A stretch of DNA of 64,000 nucleotides from BAIKAL-G1 sp943370385 (GCA_943370385.1 CALRQT020000013.1:33402-97401); one strand, 5' to 3'; shown: positions 9,296 through 18,664, numbered from the stretch's first letter. The notes: generated by a model not told the origin, from the sequence alone. Translations and numbers: made by a program.

Positions 9296-10078
9296 ATGAT
9301 GCGCCGAACTTTTGCCTACCTGTTGCTGACATTAGTAGTGGTTTTAACGTTAACCGCAAACCTTGTCCACGCGCAATCTACCAGCGCCATGATGTCGCCC
9401 CATCACCTGGCTCAGCTGTGGGCTGACCTGCTGGGTGGCGAACCGAGTTCTACGAGAGCGGTCTTGAAGCTGTCTAAGTGCCCAGATTTAACAACGGATT
9501 TCTTCGCCTCCAAATTGTCGCCACTGAAAATCACAAAACAGGAGCTTCTTGGCGCTATCACGGAGCTAGGCAGCGACGACGATAAGAGATGGCGGGTCGC
9601 CTATCAGCAGCTTAGCTATTTTGATCCAAGACTAGCGATGGGCCTTGAAGAGCTTTTGTCCCTCGATTCTGTTCAAGCGTACCCCGCCCGTCATCGTCTT
9701 GTTGATGTGCTCTCGGGACTGTCAATTGATGATCCACGGTCGGCAATCCGCCAGCGTTACAAAGTCATCAAGCTTGACAAGATCAATCGTGTCACTCCTG
9801 TCGGCGGCCATTTTTTCAACTTTTGTGGTGGTGATACTGAGAATACTTGTCGTGCTAATTGGTGGGCTGAACCCAGGTTGGAGAGGCTAAACGTTTGGCC
9901 CATGAATGAAGGCGCGAAGAAGGAGTGGACGCGGATCATTAGGGCGCTGTCACTGCTTGAAAGTTTTGATTCACCGAGGGCGAGAGAAATCATTGAGTCG
10001 GTTGCGACGGGCCATCCAGACGCGCAGCCAACGAAATTTGCGAGGGCGATCCTTTCTGTGCAATCTAAGAAACAATAG
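9296..10078 (+). CDS. secreted hypothetical protein, helical
   Basis: A protein of about 260 residues with a clear signal peptide (MMRRTFAYLLL then a valine/leucine core, ending near VHAQS). The mature part is mostly helical with possible HEAT-like pairs (WRVAYQQLSYFDPRLA, RHRLVDVLSGLSIDDPRSA) and two Cys in CGGDTENTC. ATG 9296 is chosen because AGGAG lies just upstream and the signal peptide begins there; the frame is open further up to 9113 without coding character. No family recognised. Confidence 0.6.
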   Translation: MMRRTFAYLLLTLVVVLTLTANLVHAQSTSAMMSPHHLAQLWADLLGGEPSSTRAVLKLSKCPDLTTDFFASKLSPLKITKQELLGAITELGSDDDKRWRVAYQQLSYFDPRLAMGLEELLSLDSVQAYPARHRLVDVLSGLSIDDPRSAIRQRYKVIKLDKINRVTPVGGHFFNFCGGDTENTCRANWWAEPRLERLNVWPMNEGAKKEWTRIIRALSLLESFDSPRAREIIESVATGHPDAQPTKFARAILSVQSKKQ

Positions 10079-10175
10079 GTTTGGCCTAGCTTGTAGGCAC
10101 TTTTGATTTGAATTCACAATTATTAGACTTGCTTTTAGGCTAGGAATCCATTGTTGATTTAAACGTGCATGCGGC

Positions 10176-10922
10176 CTAGGTGTTAAGCAAGCGTTCCAGG
10201 GTGACAAAGCGATAGCCACGACGTCGTAGAGCGGGCACCACTTGGCGCAATAAAGCCATCGTTGCCGGCAACGTGTCTGGCCGATCATGCAGGATCAGGA
10301 TCGCGCCAGGATGGGCGTTGGTGAGCACGTACCAGCGCATCCAACGCAGCGGCGGTTGAAAGGTGTCCCACGGGAAGATCGAACCCAACACAAGGTGATA
10401 CCCCCGTTCAGCGACAGTGCGAAGCATGGAACGTCGTATCCAGCCTCCACCAGGCCGGAACCAGCGCAGGGGAATCTCCTGGGGTGAAACGGCGCGCTGG
10501 AGCTCGTTGGCGGCCTGATCGAAGGCCAGGCGGAATGATGCGGCACTAAGACAGGCGGAGATGCTGTCTTCGTTCATATGGTGGCCGATCCCATGGCCTT
10601 CGCAGAGGGCTCGCTCGATATAGGCAGAATCGCCCTGATCAAGGTGGCTACTAATGACGAAAAGGGTGGCTGGCACCTCCAGCTCCCGCAGTAGGGAGAG
10701 CAGGGCCATGCTGCCGCCTCGAGGCGGGCCATCTGCCCCTGGGCTGGGGCCGTCGTCGATCGTGAGGGCTAGTTCCCGGCGCTGGCCATCGCCACAGAAA
10801 ATTACATCCGGTAATAGAGGCTTGAGCAGCATCCGCACCAGTAGCGAGGGCCACAACACGATCAGTCCAAGTGTCAGGCCTACGAGTACGGCGATGGAGA
10901 AACTGATCGTGATCGCTTGCAT
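10176..10922 (-). CDS. polysaccharide deacetylase (NodB domain)
   Basis: A 248-residue protein with an N-terminal membrane anchor (residues 5-30) and a NodB homology domain. Motif 1 is LTIDDGPSPG, motif 2 is GHGIGHHMNED (metal-binding His pair), motif 3 is RWFRPGGGW, and AILILHDRP carries the late Leu-His motif. All catalytic positions look intact. These enzymes remove acetyl groups from peptidoglycan, chitin-like or exopolysaccharide chains at the cell surface; the substrate cannot be told here. It is transcribed alone. Confidence 0.8.
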   Translation of the reverse strand: MQAITISFSIAVLVGLTLGLIVLWPSLLVRMLLKPLLPDVIFCGDGQRRELALTIDDGPSPGADGPPRGGSMALLSLLRELEVPATLFVISSHLDQGDSAYIERALCEGHGIGHHMNEDSISACLSAASFRLAFDQAANELQRAVSPQEIPLRWFRPGGGWIRRSMLRTVAERGYHLVLGSIFPWDTFQPPLRWMRWYVLTNAHPGAILILHDRPDTLPATMALLRQVVPALRRRGYRFVTLERLLNT

Positions 10923-11504
10923 GGGCTGGCGGGCTTATGTTGCAGGGGGTTTTACTGTGTTGCGTGCAGCCAGGCCATTGGTTTTCGCCTGGATGATTTG
11001 TTTCTCAGCTTTTCGATTGATTGTAATCAGCTGCGCGGCAGTCGATTCTACGATCCAGTAGCGAAGCAAATCGGCATTGAGCATCCGCAAGGTGGTGTCT
11101 TGACCTTCCGCCTTGCTCCGTAGCCCGAAACAGGTTGATAGGGAAAGGAACTGAGCTATTACTCTAACTCTGCGTCTGCAAATTGTTGCGGCTGTGTGGT
11201 CCCAACCTTAGCTAGGCCGGTATGTAGTTCAGTGATGTGGGATAGAGATATCTAGTACCAGCGGTAACTTTGGTGCCGTCACACCCCCTGGCCGCAGCCA
11301 CGGTCAGTTCCAGTCTGATGACGATTGTTTCGGCGTGGTGGCAGTGCGCGGTTGCTTCTTCACGCACTGTTTGTATTCCTTGAACGCTCCCGCCCGGGTC
11401 CCCAGAGCCGTATGTCAAGGTGTCTTGAATCGAAACGGCCCCCGGCCGTGCTGTGGCCGTGGCAATAGCTGGGGACGTTGCTGGGGCCCGGCCCCGGGGT
11501 GAGC
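10923..11504. other. intergenic region at left edge of the phage-like element
   Basis: About 580 bp separate the deacetylase gene from the capsid gene. Frames here have no domain signatures. The last part (from about 11400) is very GC-rich with a GGGGCCCGGCCCCGGGG palindromic stretch just before the capsid start and a GTGGCAATAGCTGGGG motif at 11460-11475. The left boundary of the element must lie somewhere here, but no direct repeat marking it was seen. Confidence 0.45.
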
Positions 11505-12404
11505 ATGGGCCTGACATTGATCGAGGCGGCTAAACACGAGACGCGGGTGGAACGGCTGGCCGTGATCCGCACCTTTTCAGAAGGCCAGCTGATCCGGCGG
11601 CTGCCGTTCCGCAACCTCACCGGTGGGGCCCTGAAGTTCGCCAAGGAGAAGAAGCTTCCCCGGGTTGGCTTTCGGGCGGTGAACGAAGGCTACCGGCGGG
11701 ACTACGGGGCGGTGGCCAATGAAACCGAGTTCGTGCACCTATTTGGCGGCGACCTGGATGTAGACCGCTCGATCGTTGACCTCAACGGCACAGAGGCCCG
11801 GGCATCGCAAACCGAACAAAAGGTGCACTCGATGCGGCTGACCCTGGAGGCGGCGATCCTCAATGGCGATGCCAATTTCGATCCAAGGGCCTTTAACGGC
11901 CTGAGCAAACGGCTCGTCCCAGGCGGGGTGCAGACCGTCGATAACGGCGGCGGCACCGTCAAGTTGACCCGCATCGAGCAACTCGTTGATGCGGTGAACG
12001 CCAACGGCGGCGAGAAGGTGCTGATCACCAGCAAGGCCGGAAGGCGTCAGATCAGTGCCGCCTGCCGCGATGTGGGTGGTGAGCTCTACCAGGTGATGGA
12101 TGGCCGCCATTGGTTTGAGGACGTGGAGATCCTGGTGGTGGACCAGGACGCCAATGGCCAGGACGTGCTCGGTTTTGGCGAAGCCGGTAAGACGACTTCG
12201 TTTTACTGCTGCAGCTTTGGCGATGAGCTGATGACTGGCCTTCAAGGCCCGTTTGAAGGTCGCTATGGGATATCGGTGCGGGATTTCGGCGAAGTGCAAG
12301 ACGCCCCGGTGTTTCGCACCCGGGTGGATTGGTACGTGGGCTTTGCCGTTTGCGACGACAAGGCCGCAGCGCGGCTGTACAACATCGGTCCGGCCGTGGC
12401 TTAA
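11505..12404 (+). CDS. phage major capsid protein
   Basis: A 299-residue protein beginning MGLTLIEAAK. It has the layout of a phage HK97-like or P22-like coat protein of the short cyanophage/cyanosatellite type: an N-terminal region (RNLTGGALKFAKEKKLPRVG), an FDPRAFNGLSKRL stretch, and a C-terminal beta-rich part with YGISVRDFGEV and VDWYVGFAV. ATG 11505 is chosen over the upstream in-frame TTG and GTG codons. It is followed by two likely structural genes. Logically it belongs directly downstream of the scaffold gene at the other end of the element. Confidence 0.75.
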   Translation: MGLTLIEAAKHETRVERLAVIRTFSEGQLIRRLPFRNLTGGALKFAKEKKLPRVGFRAVNEGYRRDYGAVANETEFVHLFGGDLDVDRSIVDLNGTEARASQTEQKVHSMRLTLEAAILNGDANFDPRAFNGLSKRLVPGGVQTVDNGGGTVKLTRIEQLVDAVNANGGEKVLITSKAGRRQISAACRDVGGELYQVMDGRHWFEDVEILVVDQDANGQDVLGFGEAGKTTSFYCCSFGDELMTGLQGPFEGRYGISVRDFGEVQDAPVFRTRVDWYVGFAVCDDKAAARLYNIGPAVA

Positions 12405-12490
12405 GGCCAAGGGCCCAGGCCCAGGCCCAGGCCTTAAAGCAATTTTCACCCTTTCACGCACAACTTCCCCCTTTTCACGAGGACAACCCC

Positions 12491-12913
12491 ATGGCTCCCC
12501 TGGCGAATAGGCGCCTTGATGCCCTCACCACCTTGGTGGGCTGGATCAACAGCACCGCCACCGATCCGCTCGAGCGCACGCGCCTGAGCAATGAGGTGGT
12601 GCGGCTCACAACGCCCCTTGATGCGGCCGAGCAGGTCACCCTGGTCACATCCCACCCAGGGGCAGGCAGTCCGATCACGGTGGTGTTGGCCCTGGCGCCC
12701 CTGCTCAAGGACGGCAGCACCGGCACTTTTGTGAATGCCGCCACGGTGGTCATTCCAGCGGTGGGTGGATTGATCGAAACGGTGATCAACCCGGCCAATT
12801 TGGTGCTGGCTGGAACAGACGGGGCCAACAGCAAGGCCCCCTGCTTGTTTTTTGCCCGGGCCACGGTGTCGCCCACCACGCCGCCGGGCGGCCACGTGAG
12901 CCTCACCCATTGA
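12491..12913 (+). CDS. putative capsid-associated (decoration) protein
   Basis: A 140-residue protein starting at ATG 12491, preceded by a GAGGA ribosome binding site. The sequence is rich in Val, Thr and Ala with alternating hydrophobic strands (TLVTSHPGAG, VVLALAPLL, ATVVIPAVGG) and looks like a compact beta protein. Its place directly behind the capsid gene suggests a decoration or head-completion role. That is inference from position; no family was recognised. Confidence 0.5.
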   Translation: MAPLANRRLDALTTLVGWINSTATDPLERTRLSNEVVRLTTPLDAAEQVTLVTSHPGAGSPITVVLALAPLLKDGSTGTFVNAATVVIPAVGGLIETVINPANLVLAGTDGANSKAPCLFFARATVSPTTPPGGHVSLTH

Positions 12914-13061
12914 GGGGGCGATTGCTCCCCATGCGGTTGGCAGACCCTGCCCTGAATTGAGCCCCAACCCTTCCCCTTTTCCCCAACCTTTGCAGTGAAT
13001 CGATGGAGCCAACCTCTCCCCCTGGCTACCGCCTGAGGCCCCTGAAGCCCAACCCGAGGGG

Positions 13062-13805
13062 ATGCTGCGGATCAGCGATGGAAAGACCTTCCAGGTGATC
13101 TGGCCGGTGCACCTGGCCGGCTGGTTGGCGTTGGGCTGGCGGCTGGATTGGCCGCAGCCGGCCGGTGCTGGCCCTGCCCCTGGCCAGGAGGCCGGTGGCC
13201 CCTTGGTGGCCCCAGTGATCACGGCCCTGCTGGGGGGGCCTTTCCATGCCCTGGCTGAGAAGCCGTATCGGGCCGTGCTGCAGGGCAGCGGCTTTGCTCC
13301 CGCCATGAGCCTGAAGATCACCGCCTCCACCGGCGAGACGATCTCGCCTACCGATCTCACCTACGCCAATGCCACAGAAATGGTCTTTTCGCTTGATTCC
13401 CGCCTGCTCCAGGTCGCCTGTCACCTAACCCTGGTGGCGGCGATTGGCTCTTTGGCCAGCCTGCCGTTCCAGGTGCAGCTGCTGGAGCCAGCCGATGCCC
13501 CCACTCCTGCTGCGCCAGCCGATCTTGACGGAATGACCAAAGCGGAGCTGCTGGCCTTTGCCCGCAAGACCTATGGCCAGAAGCTCGATAGCTCCTTGAG
13601 CAAGGCGGAAGTGCTGGCGGCTGCCAAGGCCCTTGGCCGGGACCCCGAGGCAGAAGCGGCCGCTGGGAGCGTGATTGCCCTCGATGGCGTCCAAGCGGGC
13701 CTGGGCCAAGACCAGGACCCCCAGCCGGGCTGGTTGCTGGGGGATGACCAGGACGCCGAGGAACCTGAGGTGGTGCCTGGAGTGCCGACGGATCTGTTGA
13801 TTTGA
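13062..13805 (+). CDS. putative head-connector / structural protein
   Basis: A 247-residue protein. Residues 60-150 look beta-rich and Ig-like (YRAVLQGSGFAPAMSLKI, LTYANATEMVFSL). Residues about 150-190 form a SAP/Rho-N-like helical module (DGMTKAELLAFARKTYG, SKAEVLAAAKALG), followed by an acidic tail. Such small modules are common in phage neck and head-tail joining proteins. It is the last gene of the rightward capsid block before the tRNA fragment. The start is taken at the first ATG after an in-frame stop. Confidence 0.45.
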   Translation: MLRISDGKTFQVIWPVHLAGWLALGWRLDWPQPAGAGPAPGQEAGGPLVAPVITALLGGPFHALAEKPYRAVLQGSGFAPAMSLKITASTGETISPTDLTYANATEMVFSLDSRLLQVACHLTLVAAIGSLASLPFQVQLLEPADAPTPAAPADLDGMTKAELLAFARKTYGQKLDSSLSKAEVLAAAKALGRDPEAEAAAGSVIALDGVQAGLGQDQDPQPGWLLGDDQDAEEPEVVPGVPTDLLI

Positions 13806-14339
13806 AGGGCTGGGCTGGGCTTCTCGCCCATGCGGCCTGCTGTGGAGAGGCTGCCCCATCGAGAGCTGATTTCGCTTGGAATTGGCCTGATGAAGGGGAA
13901 TAACCCAATTGAGAGAACGGTTGTCGGCGATCCAGGACTTGCCTCGGCCCATTCGGTGGCTGGAAGGGACGCCTAGCCCCTGGCTGATGCCAGAAATACC
14001 GCCTGGGAGCCCCCGGAGAAACGGTTTTGTGCTCATTTTGTGCTCAAACGCCCCCAAAAGCCCAAAAATGAAGGGTCCCCGGAACCCCGAGAACCCTTGC
14101 TATAACTGAGATCGGGGCGACAGGATTCGAACCTGCGACCTAGTGCTCCCAAAGCCCTTGAAAAGGGGTCCCTCAGACCGGCTGCAATGACTGGATTTGC
14201 AGGCCCAAAACCATTGCTGTTACTGCCTTTTGCCCTGCCAGTCGATGGCGGGCTCTGGCGGAGCGTGCCAAGCTGAGAAGGCGATTCTCTTGCAGATTCT
14301 CTTGCAAGGGGTGTCGTGCGTGCCTGATTCTCTGGAGCC
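13806..14339. other. intergenic region holding the att-like tRNA fragment
   Basis: About 530 bp between the connector candidate and the integrase gene. It contains the tRNA-Pro fragment (14112-14154). A short CCCTTGAAAAGGG hairpin lies beside it at 14155-14168. No credible coding frame was seen. Confidence 0.55.
14112..14154 (-). other. 3' half of tRNA-Pro(UGG), candidate attachment site
   Basis: Read on the minus strand, the segment begins at the anticodon loop (TTTGGGA, anticodon TGG). It continues through the 3' side of the anticodon stem and a variable loop to a perfect T arm (GCAGG, loop TTCGAAT, CCTGT) and the 3' acceptor strand CGCCCCG plus discriminator A at 14112. No 5' acceptor strand or D arm follows beyond 14154, so the gene is not complete. 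A tRNA 3' half beside a tyrosine integrase gene is the classic product or substrate of site-specific integration. An intact copy was not seen elsewhere in the window. Confidence 0.75.
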
Positions 14340-15611
14340 GTGCCAAAGCCCGCCACCGCCCCTCGACCAGCCAGGCAAGCCAAGGACCGTGGCTGGATCG
14401 CGGCCTTGCGGTTATCGCTCACGTCAGATCTGGGGCCTCGTAGTGGCTGGACCGTCTCGGAGATGCGGGGGCGGGTTCTGCTCAACGTCTCCGCATCTGC
14501 CGCAGGTGGTGCACGCCAGCAGCGGGTCTTGGCATTGGCCTGGGCTGCATCAGAGCGGCAGGCCATCCATGCAGCAGTGCTTGCCATCCATGCCGATTTC
14601 AGCGATGGCGTGCCCCTTGATCTCGCCATCGAAACACACGCACGGAACCCGTCAGACGAAACAAGTCCCCTCGGTACTACGGTCAGCGAAGCTATTAATT
14701 GGCAACAGCTGATCGAAACTTTCAAGCAGCATAAACTTAGCAGCGGAGCGATCAAGCAGAGCACCTGGGATGGGATCTACTGGCGGCGTATGGCTTTGAT
14801 TCTGAATGCAGTTGGAGGCAAGCAACGACCCATCTCACCCAAGCAACTTTTACAGGCAGTGATTGAGTCCTGGAAGGACAAGCCTGGATCGCGTGGGCGT
14901 CAGCTACAAGTTCAATTTACAGCTGCGCTTTTGCGCTGGGGCATCGATTCAGAGCGCCTGCCCTCATCCTGGGCTCCGCCCCTTGATCTCTCTGACTATG
15001 TTGGCCGCAAGCGTGATGAACGAGGGATTACCACACCCATTGATGTCAGCCATGTTCTTGGATTGGTGGAAGCCATCCCTGATCCGCGTTGGCGATTGGC
15101 ATTTCAGCTGATGGCTGCCTACGGCCTCAGGCCAGAGGAACTGCAGCATCTGGAGAATCGGAAGGGGCAGCTCTGGACGACCTACCAGAAGGTTTCCAGC
15201 CGTGGCCGCACCCGATCCAGGATGCTGCGACTGTTGCCCTGCGATGCCTGGGCCCAGGGCTGGCAGCTTGAGAAAGCATTTCGACCCGAGCTCATGCCAC
15301 CAATGCGGCCGGGCCATGGAGCTGAGGACCTTGGCACCTACATGCGTCGCCGGACTCTCTGGCAACAACTCCGGCGAGAGTATGAGGAGCAGGGCGAGAA
15401 GCTCGTGCTCTACTCCTGCAGGCACGGCTATGCCCACCGCGCCCATGTCATCTGCGAACTTCCGCCCAAGGTGGTAGCAGCTGCCATGGGTCACTCAGTG
15501 GAAACCCATCTCGCGGCCTACAGCCGATGGTGCGGTGATGACGTCGTGGATGACGCCTTTGCCAAAGCAGCGCGCAGGCTGGAGCCTGGAGCTCCCGCAG
15601 AGGTGGCCTAA
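14340..15611 (+). CDS. tyrosine recombinase (phage-type integrase)
   Basis: A 423-residue protein starting at GTG 14340. The N-terminal part would hold the arm-binding and core-binding domains. The catalytic domain is at about residues 230-410: the first Arg in YGLRPEEL, a basic beta-hairpin region, the second box YSCRHGYAHR, then MGHSVETHLAAYSRW with the His and the Tyr nucleophile. It lies 185 bp from the tRNA-Pro fragment and presumably integrates the element there. No excisionase is adjacent, though the small HTH protein at 19548 is a candidate. Confidence 0.85.
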   Translation: MPKPATAPRPARQAKDRGWIAALRLSLTSDLGPRSGWTVSEMRGRVLLNVSASAAGGARQQRVLALAWAASERQAIHAAVLAIHADFSDGVPLDLAIETHARNPSDETSPLGTTVSEAINWQQLIETFKQHKLSSGAIKQSTWDGIYWRRMALILNAVGGKQRPISPKQLLQAVIESWKDKPGSRGRQLQVQFTAALLRWGIDSERLPSSWAPPLDLSDYVGRKRDERGITTPIDVSHVLGLVEAIPDPRWRLAFQLMAAYGLRPEELQHLENRKGQLWTTYQKVSSRGRTRSRMLRLLPCDAWAQGWQLEKAFRPELMPPMRPGHGAEDLGTYMRRRTLWQQLRREYEEQGEKLVLYSCRHGYAHRAHVICELPPKVVAAAMGHSVETHLAAYSRWCGDDVVDDAFAKAARRLEPGAPAEVA

Positions 15612-15759
15612 CCCTCACCCCAAGAGCCGGTCTGGTTCCGTGTCGCCGGCGGCAGTCGGAGCGATCCTGATCCGTTCGGTTCATCTTGGATAAGATCAGA
15701 CCTGCTCAGCGACCTGTTTGACGACCTAGATTGAGACTCCTACCTGGTCTGATCCGCTG

Positions 15760-16014
15760 ATGGCGCACCGCGTGCTGACCGAGACCGCCGTAAGCATCTC
15801 GGAACACAAGAAGAACCCCATGGCCACCGTGGCTGCCGGTGAAGGGATGGCGGTTGCAGTGCTCAACCGCAACGAGCCGGCCTTCTACTGCGTTCCGGCC
15901 CGGGCGTACGAGGAGCTGATGGATCTCGTGGAAGACCTGGAGCTGGGCCGCATCGCCGATGCCCGGCTGGCGGATGGGCAGGAGCCGCTGCGGGTCAGCC
16001 TCGATGCCCTTTGA
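15760..16014 (+). CDS. type II antitoxin, Phd/YefM-like
   Basis: An 84-residue protein. Its N-terminal half has the Phd/YefM pattern (SISEHKKNP, then a strand MAVAVLNRNEPAFYCVPARAY) for DNA binding and dimerisation. The acidic C-terminal helix (LMDLVEDLELGRIADARL) would wrap the toxin. It overlaps the RelE-like gene by 11 bases, the usual antitoxin-first arrangement. It probably represses its own promoter in the 150 bp upstream. Confidence 0.7.
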   Translation: MAHRVLTETAVSISEHKKNPMATVAAGEGMAVAVLNRNEPAFYCVPARAYEELMDLVEDLELGRIADARLADGQEPLRVSLDAL

Positions 16015-16285
16015 TCTGGCCTTTCACCCGCAGGCACTACGGGAGTGGCAGAAGCTGTCGGACGGGATCCGGGAGCAGTTCAAGAAAAAGCTGGCCGAAC
16101 GTCTGATCGAGCCCCGGATCCCAGCCAGCAAACTGCGGGGATCCACCAACCGCTACAAGATCAAGCTCCGTGCCGCTGGATTCCGTCTGATCTATGAGGT
16201 GCGGGATCAGCAGGTGCTGGTGCTTGTCCTGGCGGTGGGCAAGCGGGACCGCAATGCTGCTTATCACCAGGCTGACCAGCGCTGA
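16004..16285 (+). CDS. RelE-family mRNA interferase toxin
   Basis: A 93-residue protein with the RelE fold pattern: FDLAFHPQALREWQKL, a central basic segment ASKLRGSTNRYKIKLRAAGFRLIYEV and a final strand LVLAVGKRDR. The Lys/Arg residues expected for ribosome-dependent mRNA cleavage are present. ATG 16004 lies inside the end of the antitoxin gene. Only 12 bp separate its stop from the primase-helicase start, so toxin, antitoxin and primase-helicase probably share an operon. Confidence 0.75.
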   Translation: MPFDLAFHPQALREWQKLSDGIREQFKKKLAERLIEPRIPASKLRGSTNRYKIKLRAAGFRLIYEVRDQQVLVLVLAVGKRDRNAAYHQADQR

Positions 16286-16297
16286 GGTCCACACCCC

Positions 16298-18664
16298 ATG
16301 GCTGACTCCGGACCCAGTGAGCTGGATCAGTTGCGCCGCGAGAACGCCCGGCTGATCGCCCTATTGGAGGCTCACGGCGTGGCCTGGCGCTCCAGCGGAC
16401 CGGCCCCATCACCACGGCCGCTCGCATCGGACGAGATCACAGGCAGCGAGCCGCGCTCGGCCCAGGAGAAGGTGGCGCTGTTCCGGCGTCTGTTCCGCGG
16501 CCGTGACGACGTCTATGCCTTGCGCTGGCAGAGCAACAGCAGCGGGCGCTCCGGCTATGCGCCGGCCTGCGCCAATGAGTGGCGACCAGGAATCTGCGAG
16601 AAGCCAAGGGTGGCCTGCCGCGACTGCAGCCACCGGCAGCTACTACCTCTCAGCGACGCGGCGATCTATGGCCATCTGGCCGGTGACCACACCCTCGGCC
16701 TCTACCCTCTGCTGGAAGACGACTACTGCCATCTCCTGGCCGTCGACTTCGACGAGCAGGATTGGCGCGACGACGCCCGTGCTTTCTGGCGCTCCTGCCG
16801 GGAGCTTGGGGTGCCGGCAGCGCTGGAGATCTCGCGCTCCGGCGAGGGCGCCCATGTGTGGCTGTTCTTCGGGGAGGCCGTACCGGCGCGGGAGGCTCGC
16901 TTGCTGGGGGCGGCCCTGATCAGCCACACCTGCAATGCATCACGCCAGCTGACGCTCAGCTCCTACGACCGACTCTTCCCCAACCAGGACACCATGCCCA
17001 AGGGCGGTTTCGGCAACCTGATCGCCTTGCCGCTGCAGAAGGATCCCCGTCAGCGGGGTTGCAGCGTGTTCGTCGATCACGACCTGAAGCCCTATCCCGA
17101 TCAGTGGGCCTATCTGGCCTCGTTGCAGCGTCTGCCCGTGGCCGCGCTGCAGACCGTGATCCAGGGCGCCACCGGCGGAGCCCATCCTCTGGATCTGCGC
17201 TTCATCGATGATGAGGATCTGGCGACGCCATGGCAGGCACCTCCGCCGGACTCAAAAATCAGTGGGCCCTTACCCGCCTCGCTCAACCTCACCCTGGCCG
17301 ATCGCCTCTACGTGGAGCGCTCGGAGCTGCCTCAGCCGCTGCTCAATCGTTTGATCCGCCTGGCTGCGTTTGCGAACCCCGCCTTCTACAAAGCTCAGGC
17401 GATGCGTCTGTCGGTGTGGGACAAGCCGCGGGTGATTGGCTGCGCCGAGAACTTCCCCCAGCACATCGCCCTGCCGCGCGGCTGCCTGGAGTCGTTGCAG
17501 GCCCTGCTGCAGGAGCAGGGGATCGGCTGGGAGCTGGTGGATGATCGCCAAAACGGTTCACCACTGGAGCTGGCATTCGCGGGTCAGCTGCGGGATGACC
17601 AGGAGGCGGCGGTGGCGGCGATGCTGCGCCACGACATCGGCGTGTTGCAGGCGCCGACAGCCTTCGGGAAAACGGTGGTGGCGGCGGCGATCCTGGCGCG
17701 CCGTGGAGTGAACACCCTGGTGTTAGTGCATCGGGCCGAACTGCTGCGCCAGTGGCAAGAGCGGCTGCAGTCTTTCCTGGACGTCCCGCCAGAGGCGATC
17801 GGTTCCATCGGTGGGGGTAAGACCAAAGCCACCGGCCAGCTCGACATCGCCGTGATGCAGTCGCTGGTGCGCAAAGGGGAGGTGAATCCCGTGGTGGAGA
17901 GCTACGGCCAGGTGATCATCGATGAATGCCACCACATCGCTGCCGCCTCGTTTGAGGCCATCCTCCGGCAAGTGAAGGCCCGATATGTGCTGGGGTTGTC
18001 GGCCACCCCGGTGCGCCGCGACGGCCTGCAGCCGATCCTGTTCATGCAATGCGGACCCATCCGGCACACTGCCGAGCGGCCCGCCGGCGCGCCCCAGACC
18101 CTGGAACTGGTGAGTCGCACCCATGAGCTCAGCGGTCTGCCTCCCGATCTACCGATTCAGCCGCTGATGCGCAGGCTGGCGGAGGATCAACAGCGCACGG
18201 ATCGGATTGTGGTCGAGGCGCTGAAGGCCTGGCAAGAAGGCCGAAAACTGCTGCTGCTGAGTGAGCGCACCGACCACATCACGGCGATCGCTGCTGCTCT
18301 AGCTGGGCAGGTAGCGAACCTGTTCCTGCTGCATGGCCGCCTGAGCGCAAGGCAGCGCAGCGCCACCCTGACCGCGCTGGAGGCCCTGCCGCCGGAGTCG
18401 GCCCGCATCGTGCTAGCCACCGGCCGTCTGGTGGGTGAAGGGTTCGACCATCCACCACTCGACACGCTGCTGCTGGCGATGCCCGTGTCGTGGAAGGGAA
18501 CTGTGCAGCAATACGCGGGCCGCCTGCACCGTCAGCAGACCGGTAAGACCACCGCGCGTATCATCGATTGGCTTGATCTCGGCCATCCAGTGCTGCAGCG
18601 AATGTGGGAGCGGCGACTGCGTGGGTATCGAGCGATGGGTTATACCTTGATTTCAACTCTCTAG
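16298..18664 (+). CDS. TOTE-type primase fused to SF2 helicase
   Basis: A 788-residue protein. Residues 7-28 form a short coiled coil (LDQLRRENARLIALLEAHG). A Cys cluster (C91, C100, C107, C110) precedes an archaeo-eukaryotic primase (AEP) domain with the hDhD motif VDFDEQ (residues 149-154) and the SGEGAHVWLFF motif carrying His186. From about residue 440 there is a superfamily 2 helicase: Walker A PTAFGKT, Walker B DECH, SAT (LGLSATP) and motif VI QYAGRLHR. This matches the AEP-helicase proteins named for TOTE conflict systems. It could serve as a replication primase-helicase or in defence against competing elements; both are inference. It directly follows the RelE-like gene. Confidence 0.8.
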   Translation: MADSGPSELDQLRRENARLIALLEAHGVAWRSSGPAPSPRPLASDEITGSEPRSAQEKVALFRRLFRGRDDVYALRWQSNSSGRSGYAPACANEWRPGICEKPRVACRDCSHRQLLPLSDAAIYGHLAGDHTLGLYPLLEDDYCHLLAVDFDEQDWRDDARAFWRSCRELGVPAALEISRSGEGAHVWLFFGEAVPAREARLLGAALISHTCNASRQLTLSSYDRLFPNQDTMPKGGFGNLIALPLQKDPRQRGCSVFVDHDLKPYPDQWAYLASLQRLPVAALQTVIQGATGGAHPLDLRFIDDEDLATPWQAPPPDSKISGPLPASLNLTLADRLYVERSELPQPLLNRLIRLAAFANPAFYKAQAMRLSVWDKPRVIGCAENFPQHIALPRGCLESLQALLQEQGIGWELVDDRQNGSPLELAFAGQLRDDQEAAVAAMLRHDIGVLQAPTAFGKTVVAAAILARRGVNTLVLVHRAELLRQWQERLQSFLDVPPEAIGSIGGGKTKATGQLDIAVMQSLVRKGEVNPVVESYGQVIIDECHHIAAASFEAILRQVKARYVLGLSATPVRRDGLQPILFMQCGPIRHTAERPAGAPQTLELVSRTHELSGLPPDLPIQPLMRRLAEDQQRTDRIVVEALKAWQEGRKLLLLSERTDHITAIAAALAGQVANLFLLHGRLSARQRSATLTALEALPPESARIVLATGRLVGEGFDHPPLDTLLLAMPVSWKGTVQQYAGRLHRQQTGKTTARIIDWLDLGHPVLQRMWERRLRGYRAMGYTLISTL

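Noticed and set aside
12446..13360. 304-codon minus-strand frame across the capsid block
   Set aside because: Antisense to two plausible structural genes; Gly/Arg/Pro-rich sequence with no family pattern and no ribosome binding site.
14112..14230. Complete tRNA-Pro gene
   Set aside because: The 5' acceptor strand and D arm could not be found beyond the anticodon loop; only the 3' half is present.
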